From Sclerurus mexicanus (lineage: Eukaryota; Chordata; Aves; Passeriformes; Furnariidae), in contig VWZF01002914.1 in NCBI GenBank assembly GCA_013396755.1, positions 756,335-820,334 on the forward strand: 64,000 nt of DNA. Reading direction: 5' to 3'. The notes below the pieces were generated by a model. It saw only the letters and a list, made by a program, of their open reading frames with translations, was not told the origin of the DNA and made no database searches. Below, one piece after another: positions 1 to 12,793 of the stretch (position 1 is its first letter; every line of letters begins with the position of its first letter). The translations under genes were made by a program, and so were the position numbers.

Positions 1-793
1 GGATGTGTTTGATGCATGTTAATTTGAGCTCTGTAATGTTTTTCTTTGAAATATCACATAGATTATATTTTGCTAGAATATATGTCATAACGTTTTCTGA
101 TATTTTCAGATGAGCTAAAGTGCGTATCTATTCTTAATCTATTCCCTCAGCTGAAGCAATGCGCATCCTCAGCAGCATATTTAACCAAATGGATTTTTTT
201 TTCCTTAACGGATCAAACTGAGTTCTGCTGCAGGCTCTGAACTTCCTATTTAAATGACAAATGTCTTTGCTTGCAGATTTGAAAACTCACTTATTGACTC
301 TTTCATCTTGTGTAAACAAATAATAAGCCCATCACCACTATGGTGGGGAAAGAGGAAGAATGAAAGGGAAGAGGAATTTTTGGGAGTACTGCCAAATATT
401 ACATTACTTGGAATAAAAAGCTACTTGCTTGCTGTTAATGTTGCCATTATACACAGATAGTAGACAGCAATGCTGACAAAGAACAAATTAAAATATACAG
501 AGGCAGTGTAATATCAAATATATTTTCACACTTAGAAGACAGTGAGATTTTTTTTAAATTTTCTATAATGACAGCAGAGAAGTCTTGATTTTTAACAAAA
601 TATTTTAAATTGCTTTTATAATTAAGATCTGAGAAATCTATTTATTTAAGAAGATTTCAATTTAATCTTCAAGTGTGCAATGAGTTTAAATGTAACATCA
701 TGTAGTTATCCTCTGAAAAGTTAACCTGTTTCTAAATGGGTTTGTTTTCTTTTTTTGTTTTCCCTCAATAAAGCATATATATGTATCTGAGAT

Positions 794-833
794 TCTCTCT
801 CTCTCTGTCTCTCTCTCTCTCTCTATATATATA
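794..833. repeat. (CT)n/(AT)n microsatellite
   Basis: A run of CT dinucleotides, broken by one GT, passes directly into AT dinucleotides. This is a compound microsatellite and is probably length-variable between individuals. Confidence 0.9.
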
Positions 834-3159
834 AAGCTTCTATATGTTGTATATATGAAACTTATATGTGAGATATATACATAAAAGTAATGGATGTAAG
901 GCATCTCATATGCTTTGTTGCTCCTGCTGTTTCCTTTGCTTTCATAGTGAACTGTTATGAAGAAAGTGAAAAATCAATGGGTCCTAAAGAAAATGTTACC
1001 TGAGTGGTCTTTTTTAATATAATGATGCATGAAATGTATTATTGCTGAACAACCTTTACAGGGTAAAGAGAAGCAGTGGAATTGCCTAAGGGATAAGATG
1101 CTAACAACTGTATGTAAAAACAATCTTAGGGTGAGGTGGATCCATAAGGCAGGAAACATATACTGCAGGTTTTACATATAATCTGCAGCTGCTATCCTTC
1201 TTAAACTCCTGCCTATGCTGAAGAAAAATGCATGGCATTGGAATGGCATTGATAAATAATGATTTGGGATCTGGACTAGTAAGATACGCTTTTTCAAAGT
1301 AGAATTTGTTCTTATGAATGTTTTTTGGCTCCTCTAAATTGAAACAAGACAGTTTGTGAAAGCAGATGGAAGTGAGATATTACTCCAAAGTCTCTGGGAT
1401 CTGTATTCTGTGAAATTCCTGTGTTCAGAATTCGGTTGTAGTCAACTGTAATCAGAGTTGCTCAAAACAGTACAGATTTACAGTTACAAACAAACTTTGT
1501 GGCTGTCTAATATTAAAATCTGTATTCTTTTGAATTAAAGTTTACATTTGCAAACATAAAGTCTTACTAATGTAAATCTTCTTTCACAACTAGACTGTCT
1601 TGCAATAGACAGGTTAATTGAGTAGATGCTTGCCATAAATTAACAAAATTTTACTAAATATAAATCAGTGCTAAGAAGTAGTTTATTTACAGTGCACTAG
1701 AAAACAAACATGAAGAAAGTAAGCAGTATTTTTACTCTAAAACTTATAGTAAATAAATTTTTAATCTAGGAGGTGGCAATTTGCTAACATTAGATATTGC
1801 TCCATCTCTATTTGTGTTGGTTTTTTTCCATGTATAAATCATTTAGGCTAAGTCACATGCATTTTTAAACTTTATAAAAATCTTCAGACTGGAAGTAAGT
1901 AATATAACACTGTTTGTTAAGTCAGACTGCAGAAACTTAACAGTAACATGAGAAATTAACATTTTGAATCAATAAGAAGGAGGGAAATATATGAACACAG
2001 AAGACCTGCAACAGTATATCCACAGAGTGATTAAATGCATGCTGTCAGAATACTCTGTGTTGTATCTCTTTGAATGTCTTAATTTAAAAGCAGATTTTGA
2101 GTTTTACTCCATCCCTGGGTAAGTGTACTAATTACAGTAAATGTTGGAACAATCTTCCATAGACATTTGTAACAGTGACATTTTAATTCTAGTTGAAAAA
2201 ATCTTCACATCTTTCCCCCAATAACTTTTCTGTTCACTAAAGAAACTTCTGAAATCCTCAATGTTAATTATATTTTGCATTTTCTTTCCTAAGTCTAATA
2301 GGTTCATGCTAATAGTCTAATGCTGCCTGTATACAAATCAGTGACTATTCCTACTGGAAGTTCTTGTGGAGTGGTACAGGGAATAAGATGAGTAGAAAAA
2401 CAGGGGAAAGGTATTTATTATTACTTATTGTAATTAAAAAGAAACGTAGCATTTAAAAAAAGAAGGAAATTCACTGAGTAAAATCACACTGTGTCTTTAA
2501 ATGATCCCAAACAATTTTGTACTTGCATCTCCATAAACCACAGGGATTTTTTCCCTCTTTCAGTGAGAGAGGAATAAGTTAATTCAAAAGAAAAGCAAAT
2601 GAAATAAATTAATGATAAAATATAACCCATGGGGATCCTTTTCTGCCAGATGAACTGATATAAAATCATTATCTCATTAGTTTTTTTCTTCATGCTGTAT
2701 TTATCTTGGAGTAGTTAGAGTAATTTTTAGCCCATAAGACCTGTTATAGCAATATAGCTCAGTTGATTGAAATGGGAATGATCTATCATGCTAGCATAAA
2801 TTAGGTCTGGAATATAATCTTTATTTTCAGTCTCTGTAGTTACTTCTCACACATCTGGGGAGACAAGAAAGAAAGTTGTTTTGGTGTGTTTTGTAGTTTC
2901 TGGAAAAAGCCACAGTTAGTGCAACTAACCCAAAGAGTTTTGCACATAGTCATCCAAAGTCATTGCTATCATATCAGGGAGCCACCACTTCAGTTTAAAA
3001 TTCGCCATTTATAGAACTGTTAGCTTGCTTTCTCCTGTTTGCTGGGTGAAGAAGCTAATCAAAAATCTCACAGCTTTTTCCATCACTCAAGGACTCCAGG
3101 ATGAAATGTAATCTGTAGCTTTGGAATGTTAGAAGCCAAAAGTTGGACAGTTTACATAA

Positions 3160-3169
3160 TGATTGACAG
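3160..3169 (+). promoter_or_regulatory. candidate PBX-MEIS composite site
   Basis: The decamer TGATTGACAG matches the known PBX-MEIS/PREP heterodimer motif exactly. The surrounding 3000-3500 region has mixed, non-repetitive sequence with further homeodomain-like cores (for example CAATTAG near 3419). This could be a conserved enhancer, but a perfect decamer can also occur by chance in 64 kb. The function is inferred only. Confidence 0.2.
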
Positions 3170-3602
3170 CTCAGGTATAATTTCATAAAGAATGAAATGT
3201 ATCTCCCTCTGCTATAGCTGAATCACATGGGTGATTATATGTATCACAGGCCAAATCTTCAGTTTATTCAGGCAACTGGCCCACTAATGTGGAAGTTCAA
3301 AAAGTAAAAACATCAGCTAACTTCAGCAAGCATTTTTCTTTAAGAGGACCTTTCAACATCATGTGCCTCTAATGACTGTGAGTACATTTTAATCAGGGAA
3401 ACACTTCTAATAAATCTCAATTAGATGGCTTGTATGATTGAGGGCTACTCATGCAAGTATCTATCAGGCTCCAAAGCATGGGCTGGAATTTGAAGTGCAG
3501 AATAAATAAATGCATCTTCTTGAAAAACTATTCTCTATGTGTACTCTAACAGGTTACACTTCATATCACTTTTAAATAAATCGAATTTAAACCTGGAGGA
3601 GG

Positions 3603-3640
3603 ATTTTTATTTTTATTTTTATTTTTATTTTTATTTTTAA
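3603..3640. repeat. (ATTTTT)n simple repeat
   Basis: About six tandem copies of a 6-base unit made of one A and five T. It could be a slippage-grown microsatellite or the complement of an A-rich retroelement tail, but no element body is recognised next to it. Confidence 0.9.
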
Positions 3641-4959
3641 ATCCTGGACTAGTCAGTTCATCAGTCACCAGGTACAATTTACATATTATATGCCTGCTTG
3701 AATAAGCTGTGTATTAGTCATGTTAATTTTTCATGGGCATTTTGGTCATAAGTAAGAATGCCAAGCTGCAGTGAAAGCAAAGAAAGGAGTAACTGAAAGT
3801 GAAGATTTTTGTTTACCATTTCCTTATTGCATAACTGAAAGTGTTCTGCATGGATAAAAAATACTCAATACATTCAGACTATGAAAGTCTGTGGTGCTGT
3901 TTAATAATCCATAGAATAGAACGGAAGTTTTGTAAGAGATTTTAAAAACAGTTAAAAAGGGACTGAAATTCGGGAAGAATTAAGTACCTGACTAACTCCG
4001 CTACACTATTTTGCAAATAATTTGCCTTAAGGTAAATATTTAACTTGAAATTATATTGAGGATTTAAGTTACAGTTTCCTCAGCAGCAAGCTGCAGTGCA
4101 AAAGGTAGATTGACAAGGCTGCAAAACATAGATGGATTAAATGTTTCTGATATAACTACTAGATATTTTTCACAAGAGTTCAGAGAAATTATATTGTGCC
4201 ATTAAAAGTTTCTCACCATTGTTTATTATTTCAACATTCTGGCAGTAGTATTAACATTGCTATAACATTAGTATAACCCCTCTCAATATATCTTCTGTCT
4301 TGATAAGCTTGATATATCTATATGTATATTTGATATGCATACCAGTAAAAGAAAATGTAGAAATTGAATAATTTCTACACTATGCAGTGGTCACAGAACA
4401 TTACAGAGGGTTTTGTTGCACTTTGGTGACAGAAAATAAATAATTGAAGACCTCTGAATAGTAGGTCTGTAGTCAAAATACGTAACTTGAACATTGAACT
4501 GAAATTGAGGCCAAAATGTGATGGTTTCCCCAGATTAAATACTTGGTTCCAAAGGAAAAAGAAAAGAGAAACTCGTCCCTCTTTCTGAAAACACCACCAG
4601 TTCAGAACCTTCAAGAAAGATTCTCTAAGAACACCGAAGATTTGCAAGCAGAAGAATCACTCTTTGGTGGTTATTGATGAATATTAGGAATATTAAAGTC
4701 TGTTGCTAACAATTCCAAAGATGAGTTCATCTGTAACCAAAAGCTGGATCATTATTGTGTTTTTATCTTTTGGATCTTTTAGTTTCATTTATTACTGTAT
4801 GTTTTAACCAAAAAGCATACTGGTACTTTGTTTGCTTATTTGTGTGTTTGTTTATTAGAATTCTTGAGTGTGAAAAAACATGTTTAGTGACATGACTTTT
4901 CAATGCAGGATTGAAATGGGCAGACAATTATCACCCATTGTTGTGAGCTCGCCAGGTAA

Positions 4960-4976
4960 TTTTTTTTTTTTTTTTT
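4960..4976. repeat. poly-T run
   Basis: Seventeen consecutive T. No retroelement body is recognised beside it. Confidence 0.85.
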
Positions 4977-5441
4977 AAATACCTTGTATGTTAGATACTG
5001 ACGTGTTTTGTGAGACTAGTATTTGCTTCTTTACTGTCAATTCTATCAACAGTCAAGTCATGTTAGTATGACTGGCAACATTGCAGTTAGAGATCATTGT
5101 CTCTTGAGTGCTGATACTGTGCTTCCTGAGTCTCAATGTCTTCCACATAGGAACATGCTTCTTATGGTACCTAGTATCTTATACTTCCCTTTTCTTTCCT
5201 TTCTCTCTCTTTTACTGACTTTCTTTGGAGCTGTTTCTATAACATGTATCATCATGATGTCCATGACCTTTACTAGCATTAATGAATTTTTGTTTGCTGT
5301 AAGCTTTTACTGAGCAGAGTGAGTCATGTAATGTCATATTAGTAGTCACATAAGGGAAAGGAAGGATTAAAAGAGGTTATGTAAATCCTGAAGATGCCCC
5401 ACTGCAGCAGGGCAGATTGAAATTCCTGTGTGATGAACGTT

Positions 5442-5469
5442 CCTTATGTTACCCTTATGTTACCCTTAT
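5442..5469. repeat. 11-bp tandem duplication
   Basis: The unit TTATGTTACCC occurs twice in direct succession, with a partial unit on each side. It is a small slippage duplication. Confidence 0.85.
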
Positions 5470-8175
5470 CTTTGCGTTCCTGTGTACTTGGAGTTCATCT
5501 CTATGTGCTGAATAGCTGAGGTATTCAAAAACCTCACTTTTTTGAGAGATCCTGTTTTGGGTGGGTATTTTTTGCATTTGTTTGTTTGTTTTCCAGGGGC
5601 TTTTTACCAATTCCCTCTTCCTTATTTTTAACCAGAAATGTCATAACTAATCACAGAGAGTTTACTGTGTTGGATGACAGTACTCACAGTTCTGCATAAG
5701 ACTTGTGAAGTTTAGAAAAGCTGTTTACATACCTTTCCTTTAATTTCCAATGATTTTTCCAATGAATGTATGAATTGTTTCCTGGATAAGACTCTCATTT
5801 TATTTTCTGGCTGCAAAAGAAAGCTTTTGAAACATACCCTGAAAGCAAACATGCAGATTTTTTTAAGAAGTCAGACTTACAGTCTGTATATTGGAAAGTT
5901 TGTTTTATTTTGTTTTTCTGTGCTTTTAAGTCTCACATGGAAATAAAGTGACCCAAATCTTCTGGAGAAGAATTGAAGGCAACACACAGAGAAAAAAGTC
6001 CAGTTTATATTGCAGTGTAATTGTTTCCTACCCTTCTGTGATTACTTTGAGGGAGCTAGAGGCTTGAATTTTAAAGTCTTAGGAAAATATCATGTGATGT
6101 TCTCAGCATAGTATTAGCTCTCCTCTCTGTCACTAACATTCACCCAGAAGGGGTTAGCAGTACATATAGGTTGTGAGAACAGATGAGAAGTAATGAGAGT
6201 TACCACTAGTCATGTATCAATGAAATATAATGTTTCCATACCCATTTAATGGATTTTCTTTGTGTATAATTTCTCTAATACAGTTATGTTCTTAAATCTG
6301 GATATATTTCCACTTGTGGAAATAGATTCTACTAAAGAAACTCGAGTACCAGAGAATGATATCCTTTAAGATACCTTGACATATTAGAATAACTTTCCTG
6401 CTTGCAAAATTATATGTTCTGATATCCAGAGACTGCTTTCATCAGAGCATCACTTTTATTTAATAATAATTTAATTATTTTCATTTGTTTACATACTAGT
6501 GAATTAATTTAGGGGCTCAAATGTTACATAGCAGGAAATTAAAGTAGTGTGTATCTTAAAATGCTAACATTTAATTGACTGGATGGTTTGGATAATTTTG
6601 AGATACAATTTAAACGTCTACTCTGGGTTAGCAAGGTTGGGTTTTTTAGAGAAATGGGAGATATGGTCAATCTACCAGTAGATTAGTAGGGATGATCAAG
6701 TACTTCTCTAATTCCTCTTTACGTTCATTTTGAAAGTAAGCATTCTTTTTTTGTTCTGTCAGATGCAACTGATCCTCACTACAACTGATATAGCCCTCTC
6801 ACCTGCTTTTAACTTACACAGAGTAATATCCACCATAACAGTAATAAAGGAATAGAGATTAATGATAGGAAGTGCTTTATCCTGTTCCCAGGACTCCGAA
6901 TGTTCAAAATTGCAAGTATAGGTGCAATCCTTGCCCTCCTGAAATTTAATTGGATAAAGAATTCATAGAAAATTCAGAAGGAAGATGAAGAAGAGGGACA
7001 ATAAATAAGCCTAACAAAATCTTCACTATGGGATACTGCTTGGGAGAATTTTTATATACTTTCTGTGTGTTGTGTTGCCCAGACAAGTGCAAAACTGTGC
7101 CTGATCCTCTACAGGAAATTGTTATCTGTTATCCCAAGGCTCACAGAAACAGAGAAACAGAGGCCAGAAAATTACAAAGTTCTTGACCAGGTATTAGTAA
7201 TTTTGGGTTTTTTTCAAATAAGCAAAAAGTACATAGTCTTCTGCTGCTAGTGTTATATTGACAAGGAATAATTCATGTTGTTCTTATTTTCTATGATATT
7301 TTTCACTTAAACCTCCCCTGCATTACACTGGCCCTTCACATCATAAAAACAGGACAAAGATTTCAATGAGACTTACAAGGTTCAGGTGGAAGCACACTCA
7401 TTCTTCCTAGGGCAAGAGCTTCTCCTGGGTTTGCATTAAACATATGAAGATAGCTCTGTTCATCAGGGGAGAAGAGTGAAGAACATTGTTTTGACTAGAA
7501 GTATTTGCACTGAACCAGAGACAACCAGCAGCCAGCTTAGTTCAGGCTTAGGGACTTGTTCATTAGGCAAGAATGATGCAATGGTTCGGCTTTGGCACAG
7601 GGCTGAGGTCAGCAGCTACTAAAGTGAAAGATCATGTAGAATATCTCCAGTCAGCAAGTAACCATTCAGAATTAATACCTGAAAGTTCAACTCATTATAA
7701 AATTATAGATAAATAATATAGCCATGAAACAAACTCCTTTTAGAAATCTTTAAAAACAAACTCTTTTAATATAAAGGAGAAACAAAAGGAAATCCAACAA
7801 ACATGATGATGACTCTCTGCAGATCACAAGCCATATTCTGAGAAACGATTATATGACAATGTATAAACTGTAGTTAATATTTCAGAAAATATTTACTTAT
7901 GTTAAACCTGGAAGCATTTAATAACAACACACTACACTTCCCACCTATATTTTCCAACTAAAATCAAATGTAGAATTCAACTGCATAATTGCATGTGAAA
8001 ATGGAAAAGAATTTTTTTTAATTATTATTTTGCAAGCAGACCATCTACTTTATAGCAATGAACACTGTAGTTTATAACTGCTTCTTAATCTCCCTTCCTC
8101 TGATATTGAAAGGTAGGAATAAAGTTCTCCTTAAAACTTTGTTAACTGAAACTTTTACTAGACAAATGTTAATAT

Positions 8176-8203
8176 AAAACTTATAACTGAAAACTTATAA
8201 CTG
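8176..8203. repeat. 14-bp tandem duplication
   Basis: The unit AAAACTTATAACTG is present twice without any difference, so the duplication is either recent or maintained by slippage. Confidence 0.85.
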
Positions 8204-9222
8204 AAATCTAAGAAAGCTCAGAGGTGATATGAATGGATAGATACACTACTTACATTTCTTTGCTTTGTATAGATTTTTCTATCTCTTTTTTTTTTTTCTC
8301 CCTTTTTTTTTTTTAATAGTTATGACATTATTTCATACAGGGGAAATAAGTATTTTCAGCTCAAGATGACAGACCTGCAGAACCTGCTAGTTTACATTCA
8401 CTGGCTTTTCAACACTTTTATTATTCTTACCTGAATGGACTCCATTTGTACCTTTTTCCTCATATTTCACTATGTATTTAGGACATAACCAAAGAAAATT
8501 ACAGTGGAACCCATAGAGTTGGATTCTCCTCCCTGAGGAGTCGAATTTGTTCAAGTGTAGTTTTATAGACACTGTTATGGCAGGACAGGGAGTCAGGTTC
8601 ATTGATTTCTATTTGGTTTCCATTAGAAACCAAAAATCTTTCTGTAGTGCTAGAAAATCAGTATCTCCACATTCAGTTCCAATTCACTATCACATTTGCA
8701 AGTCAGAAAAGCTCTCTGAAATGAATGATGAATGAATCGTTTTCTGTCAATCACATGATAAGCTGCCTGTGAAAGCCCAATATGTGTATATTTACATCTC
8801 AGACTTTCACAGCTAATTTCCATAAAATGTAAGAAAAATAAAGAACTCAAAGATTGTTGATAACATATGGGACATCCAAAGGAGCAGAGTTATTATAAAG
8901 TGTTTTTATTTAAAAACATCAATCTAGTTAAGAGGGTAATCATAGTCCTAGCTTCAATAATGAAGAAGCCTTTTGCAACAGAGCCCCAGTGATTTCACAG
9001 CAGAGTGAGAACAGAGCAAGACTCCCATGTGTAAACTTCATCTCAGGAGTTCAACTGTCTGTGCTTCAAACCCCTTTTTGTTAAAGCATGGTCATATGTC
9101 CCTTACTCAGTTTTATTGTGAAAATGGTTGTTTACAAAAAATATATGTAAGAGAGTACATAAGCTAAACCATGCAGTATAAAAAAAGTAAAACCACAGAA
9201 GTGCAATTGCTAACTTGGGAAT

Positions 9223-9727
9223 TGTTAGCAGATGGATTCACAAGGTAAATCCTGGCATGACAAATGCAAATCCCTAACACAAAAAACAGTGAATCAAAAA
9301 AGAGCAAGAAAGCAACATGAAAGATCTACTACACTACAAGGAAAATCAACTCTTCCTATCCTGACAGCTGACAGCCCAGTTCAACCTAATCACCTGTCTC
9401 ATTGGGCAAGTTGAACTTATTAATTCCTCCCCTACTGGCATTGGGAACTCCCAGCAAGCTACTGTGTTAACCAAAAATACCTACTATGTATTCTTGAGTT
9501 GTTTAGATCCTGCTTGCAGTGTCTCTGCAAATGTCAGAAGAGCCATAACCAAAATTACCTGTGAGGGTGGGCCACAAAGGGCTAAGAATTCCCCTGACTT
9601 TGTGTTCCCTTGGGAAAGAGTAAGGGAGAAAGATGTGGGCAAATTTATTACCTTCTTGGAAGCCTGGCCTGGGAAATTGGTATAAATAAAACTATAGAAG
9701 TTGACAGTAAAATGTTCTGCTGCTACA
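9223..9727 (+). mobile_element. probable solo LTR of an endogenous retrovirus
   Basis: About 505 bp with features of a long terminal repeat. It begins TGTTAGCAG and ends CTGCTACA, so the ends are nearly perfect inverted repeats (one extra T at the left) with the canonical TG and CA termini. A TATA-like sequence at 9681-9688 overlaps an AATAAA polyadenylation signal at 9685-9690, about 37 bp before the right end. No primer binding site follows the right end and no second copy is seen in the window, so it reads as a solo LTR left by recombination between the two LTRs of a provirus. The expected short target duplication is not evident in the flanks. Two short open frames inside it look like chance. 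The family cannot be assigned from sequence alone; class III (ERVL-like) is a guess. Confidence 0.5.
9681..9690 (+). promoter_or_regulatory. LTR TATA box overlapping polyadenylation signal
   Basis: TATAAATAAA combines a TATA element with an AATAAA signal in ten bases, inside the probable LTR. This layout suggests the U3-R boundary. Confidence 0.4.
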
Positions 9728-11405
9728 TATCTTTGGTTTTCATGCAGCTTTCCCTTCTATATTGATTGGATGATGGGAAAAGAACTCACTGCTTTAAATA
9801 TGTTTTAGTACCTCATTGGTTCAATTTTGTATGTAAGTCTTTTTATTATCTTTTCTTCCAGACCTTTTTCGGTTTTGTTCCTTTGTTCACAAATAGCCCT
9901 TTACTCTCTCTGAACATAGTAAGTATTTAGTGCTTTCATTCTCACTCCCCTCTCTTCTGTCATGTAATCAAATATGCTTTGTATGTCTTTGTTCCTGGCA
10001 GGGTTTCACAAAATGATTCAAAATTGATGATAGTTTTTAGGAGGCTTGAATACACTCTACATTTAGTTTCCTTTGTCTGTGTGATGTCTTGCACAAGTAT
10101 AACTTTTATCATTTCATCAGAAATTTGGTATATAAAATTTTCTCCATTAAGAATAATGCATGACTTCTTTGCTTTATTTCAGTGTTGGAGATTACAGTTT
10201 GTGTATCCAGATTCTTTCTGGTTGAACATTTCAAGTATTTAATTTTTTAATAAATCTCTTTTTTTTTCAAACAAAAATATTAGTTCCATTAGATTTCTTG
10301 ACTTACTGTACAGATAAGCCTAACAGCAAAATTATCTATTTAAGTTCAGTAGTTGTCATGCAGTACTAATGTATAATCAGAAACCCATGTGCTTTTAAAA
10401 TGTCACAGTTTATAAAAACAAAAGGCATAGCCAGTGAGTCACATTCAGCAGTAATTTTTTTTCCTAATGCTTTATCAGATGAATCTATAACATGCCACAT
10501 TTAAAGATTTGGGTTTATTTTCTGTAGATGTTTGAAAACTATTACATTATTGTGTATCTCTGTCAAATTGCTATTGTAATCTATTCCGTCAGATTTTAAT
10601 ACCTCAGACATCTTATACCTGATGGTTTTATTCTCCTTATAAGACAGTTAACACCTATAAACTTGAATTTAATTATTTATCTTGAAATTTAAATACAAAA
10701 CTCCAACTACATCATTCAAATAGCATGAGAAAATTTACAGGGAATACTACTAGTGATCTTGCTGCATGCCAATTGATAAAATCTGGATTTTCCAAAGTAA
10801 CACTTCAGATTAAATGTGCTTTAATAGCAAAACTAATGGCTAAATTGTAAGTGCATGCATTTCCTTTGTGCCTTTTATGTATCAAGTGATATTAGGAGCA
10901 TGCTCAGTCCAGATAACTAGAAACAACTTTGATATCTGCTTAGCAGAAAAAGTTTTCAATGTTAAGTAAAAAAACCCTCAAACTATAAAAACAGTCTATG
11001 AATTACCTACATTACAAATTCTCATTTGTTTATAGTCTTTCCAGGCATAGCTGTTAGAAAGAACGTGACATTTATGGATGTGTTTGGAGAGTTCAATGAC
11101 AAGGTATCATACTGGAGATGACAGCCCAACTGAGGTGGAACCCCAAATCCTCTGGGGTCACGGGGTCCTTTGTGAAGAGCTAGGCTTCCTCTGCAGCATT
11201 AGGGTGTTCATGCTGGAGCCTTAGAGAGTGAAAATTCTTTGGTAATTATTTTTAACATGTCCACTTTAAGTTCTGCTTCAAAGCTTTGACCAATCTTCCA
11301 TCCAGGCCCTAAATACAAATGATGGCAAATTTCATATAACTATGCTTTTTGAAGTAAATTTTATTTTCATTGTTCATGTCTGTAGATCCATCATTAAATA
11401 CAAGT

Positions 11406-11451
11406 TTTGGTGGGTTTGTTTGGTTTGTTTTGGTTTGGTTTGGTTTGGTTT
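11406..11451. repeat. (GGTTT)n-type simple repeat
   Basis: A T-rich strand with GG or GGG every four or five bases. It belongs to a loose class of TTTGG/AAACC tracts that recurs across the window. Confidence 0.8.
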
Positions 11452-12509
11452 TCCCCACGAAATGCTATAATAATTGGATTGTCAAATTACGGAGAAATGC
11501 TACTGCAGCTTGAAATCTATCACCTGAAAATTTGGAATTTGCATAAGTGAGCATTTTAGAAAATGTAATAACTTTATTATAGATTAAGTATTGACAGAAG
11601 TGAAACACAAATGAGGCCTAACTATGAATTAAGTAAACTTGTTTAAAAAAAGAAATAAATTGTTAATTTAATTAGACAATTATTATAAAAGTTCACAAGA
11701 ACAAAAGGAACAATATACCTAATTTGTTACTTCAGGTGAACAGTAGTGAACAGGGCAATTCACAGGAAACACGATGTGACACCAGACATATTTTTTTTTT
11801 TCCAATTAGAAATAACTTTACAAAGAAAATATGCAAGAGCATAACTATTCAAACCCACAAATTATGTTCTCAATGACCTGGATAGGACTGGCTAGACTGT
11901 TTTTCTATTTTGGAACAAGATCTTACTTTCCATATCTGTGTCAATACTTACATACCCATGGTTTGCTTTGCTTTATTTTTCAGAACATATCAAAGGGTGC
12001 AAACTTGGTTAAGTCTGAATAGAACAATCTGAGGGATGTGCTCCACTAGTGCACTATAAGGCAAATGGCCTGAATAGCTGAAGAAAACCCCCAGTTATCA
12101 CTAACATATTTCAGGTCACAGTAATAAAGTGTGTATTTGCTTATCTCTTGTCTTTCTCTTTCCCTCACCCTGATGGGAAATACCACCATCAGGAAAAACG
12201 GCAGGTGTCTTTAACGTCATCATTGGCACTCTGCCTTTCAGATACATTTGCGGAGGTAAATATCATAGCTCTCCCAAAGGTTTTTTTTCAGCCCCCTGAT
12301 AGTAGTATTTGTTTCTGCTTTCCCTCTGGCTGCCTATTAGTATGTTTTTTCATGTTGACTAGGAAACAAGTAAAACTGAACTTGATGATGACTGTTTTAT
12401 TTCTTCTCCTTCCTTTTTTCTTCTTTAAAAGTATTTTTTTTCTTGTAACAGGGAACATATATTGAGTTTAAAAATGTTGCTTTATAGCTATTTAAAATAG
12501 CATCCTCTT

Positions 12510-12537
12510 TAAAAAAAAAAAAAAAAAGAAAAAAAAA
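12510..12537. repeat. poly-A tract
   Basis: A run of A interrupted by one G. It lies about 100 bp upstream of the LINE fragment that starts at 12641 and does not look like its tail, because that fragment is in the + orientation and its 3' end lies to the right. Confidence 0.85.
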
Positions 12538-12640
12538 TCCAAAACACAAATGTAGCAAACAAACCCAAATGTTTTTTACCAATCTTAACTGCAGTGTTAG
12601 CCTTTTCAATGCTTACAGCTAATATGGAAATTTCTTACTG

Positions 12641-12792
12641 TTGGATGCTTTTGGAAAACTCTGTAAAAGAGCCTGGTGCAATAAACACCTGAAGAAAAGT
12701 ACAAAGTTTAGTGTCTACAGAGCCGTTGTACTGTCTACTCTTCTATATGGGTCTGAATCAAGGGTCATCTACCGCCACCACCTGTGACTCCT
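12641..12792 (+). mobile_element. LINE reverse-transcriptase C-terminal fragment (RTE/jockey-like)
   Basis: Reading from 12641 gives about 48 codons in one open frame that look like the segment just after the reverse-transcriptase domain of a non-LTR retrotransposon. The translation contains AFGKL, then STKFSVYRAVV, LSTLLYGSES and VIYRHHL. The LLYGSE block followed by a YRHHL block is typical of the C-terminal part of RTE- or jockey-like LINE proteins and differs from CR1. The frame ends at a TGA at 12785, explained by C-to-T change in a CpG arginine codon. The match stops at a single ambiguous base at 12793. In bird genomes the RTE lineage named AviRTE is the obvious candidate, but I cannot assign it without a search. 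It is a dead remnant and codes for nothing functional. Confidence 0.7.
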
Positions 12793-12793
12793 N
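12793..12793. other. single unresolved base at the edge of a repeat
   Basis: One N lies exactly where the LINE protein match breaks off. A one-base N inside repeat sequence often marks a join closed by the assembler, so some of the element may be missing here. Confidence 0.5.

Larger units (their letters stand above)
1..9222. other. AT-rich non-coding stretch, no gene seen
   Basis: No coding region could be supported here. Open frames are at most 96 codons, lie on both strands and show no recognisable protein family. The stretch holds a CT/AT microsatellite near 800, a TTTTTA-type repeat near 3600, poly-T runs near 4960 and 8290, two small tandem duplications near 5442 and 8176, and one perfect PBX-MEIS-type decamer at 3160. 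The rest shows no repeat family that I recognise. It is consistent with an intron or intergenic DNA. Confidence 0.7.
9728..12640. other. AT-rich non-coding stretch, no gene seen
   Basis: No gene is supported. It contains a GTTTG-type simple repeat at 11406-11451, a T run near 11790 and an A-rich tract at 12510-12537. The slightly GC-richer part at 11090-11230 could not be assigned to any family. Confidence 0.65.
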
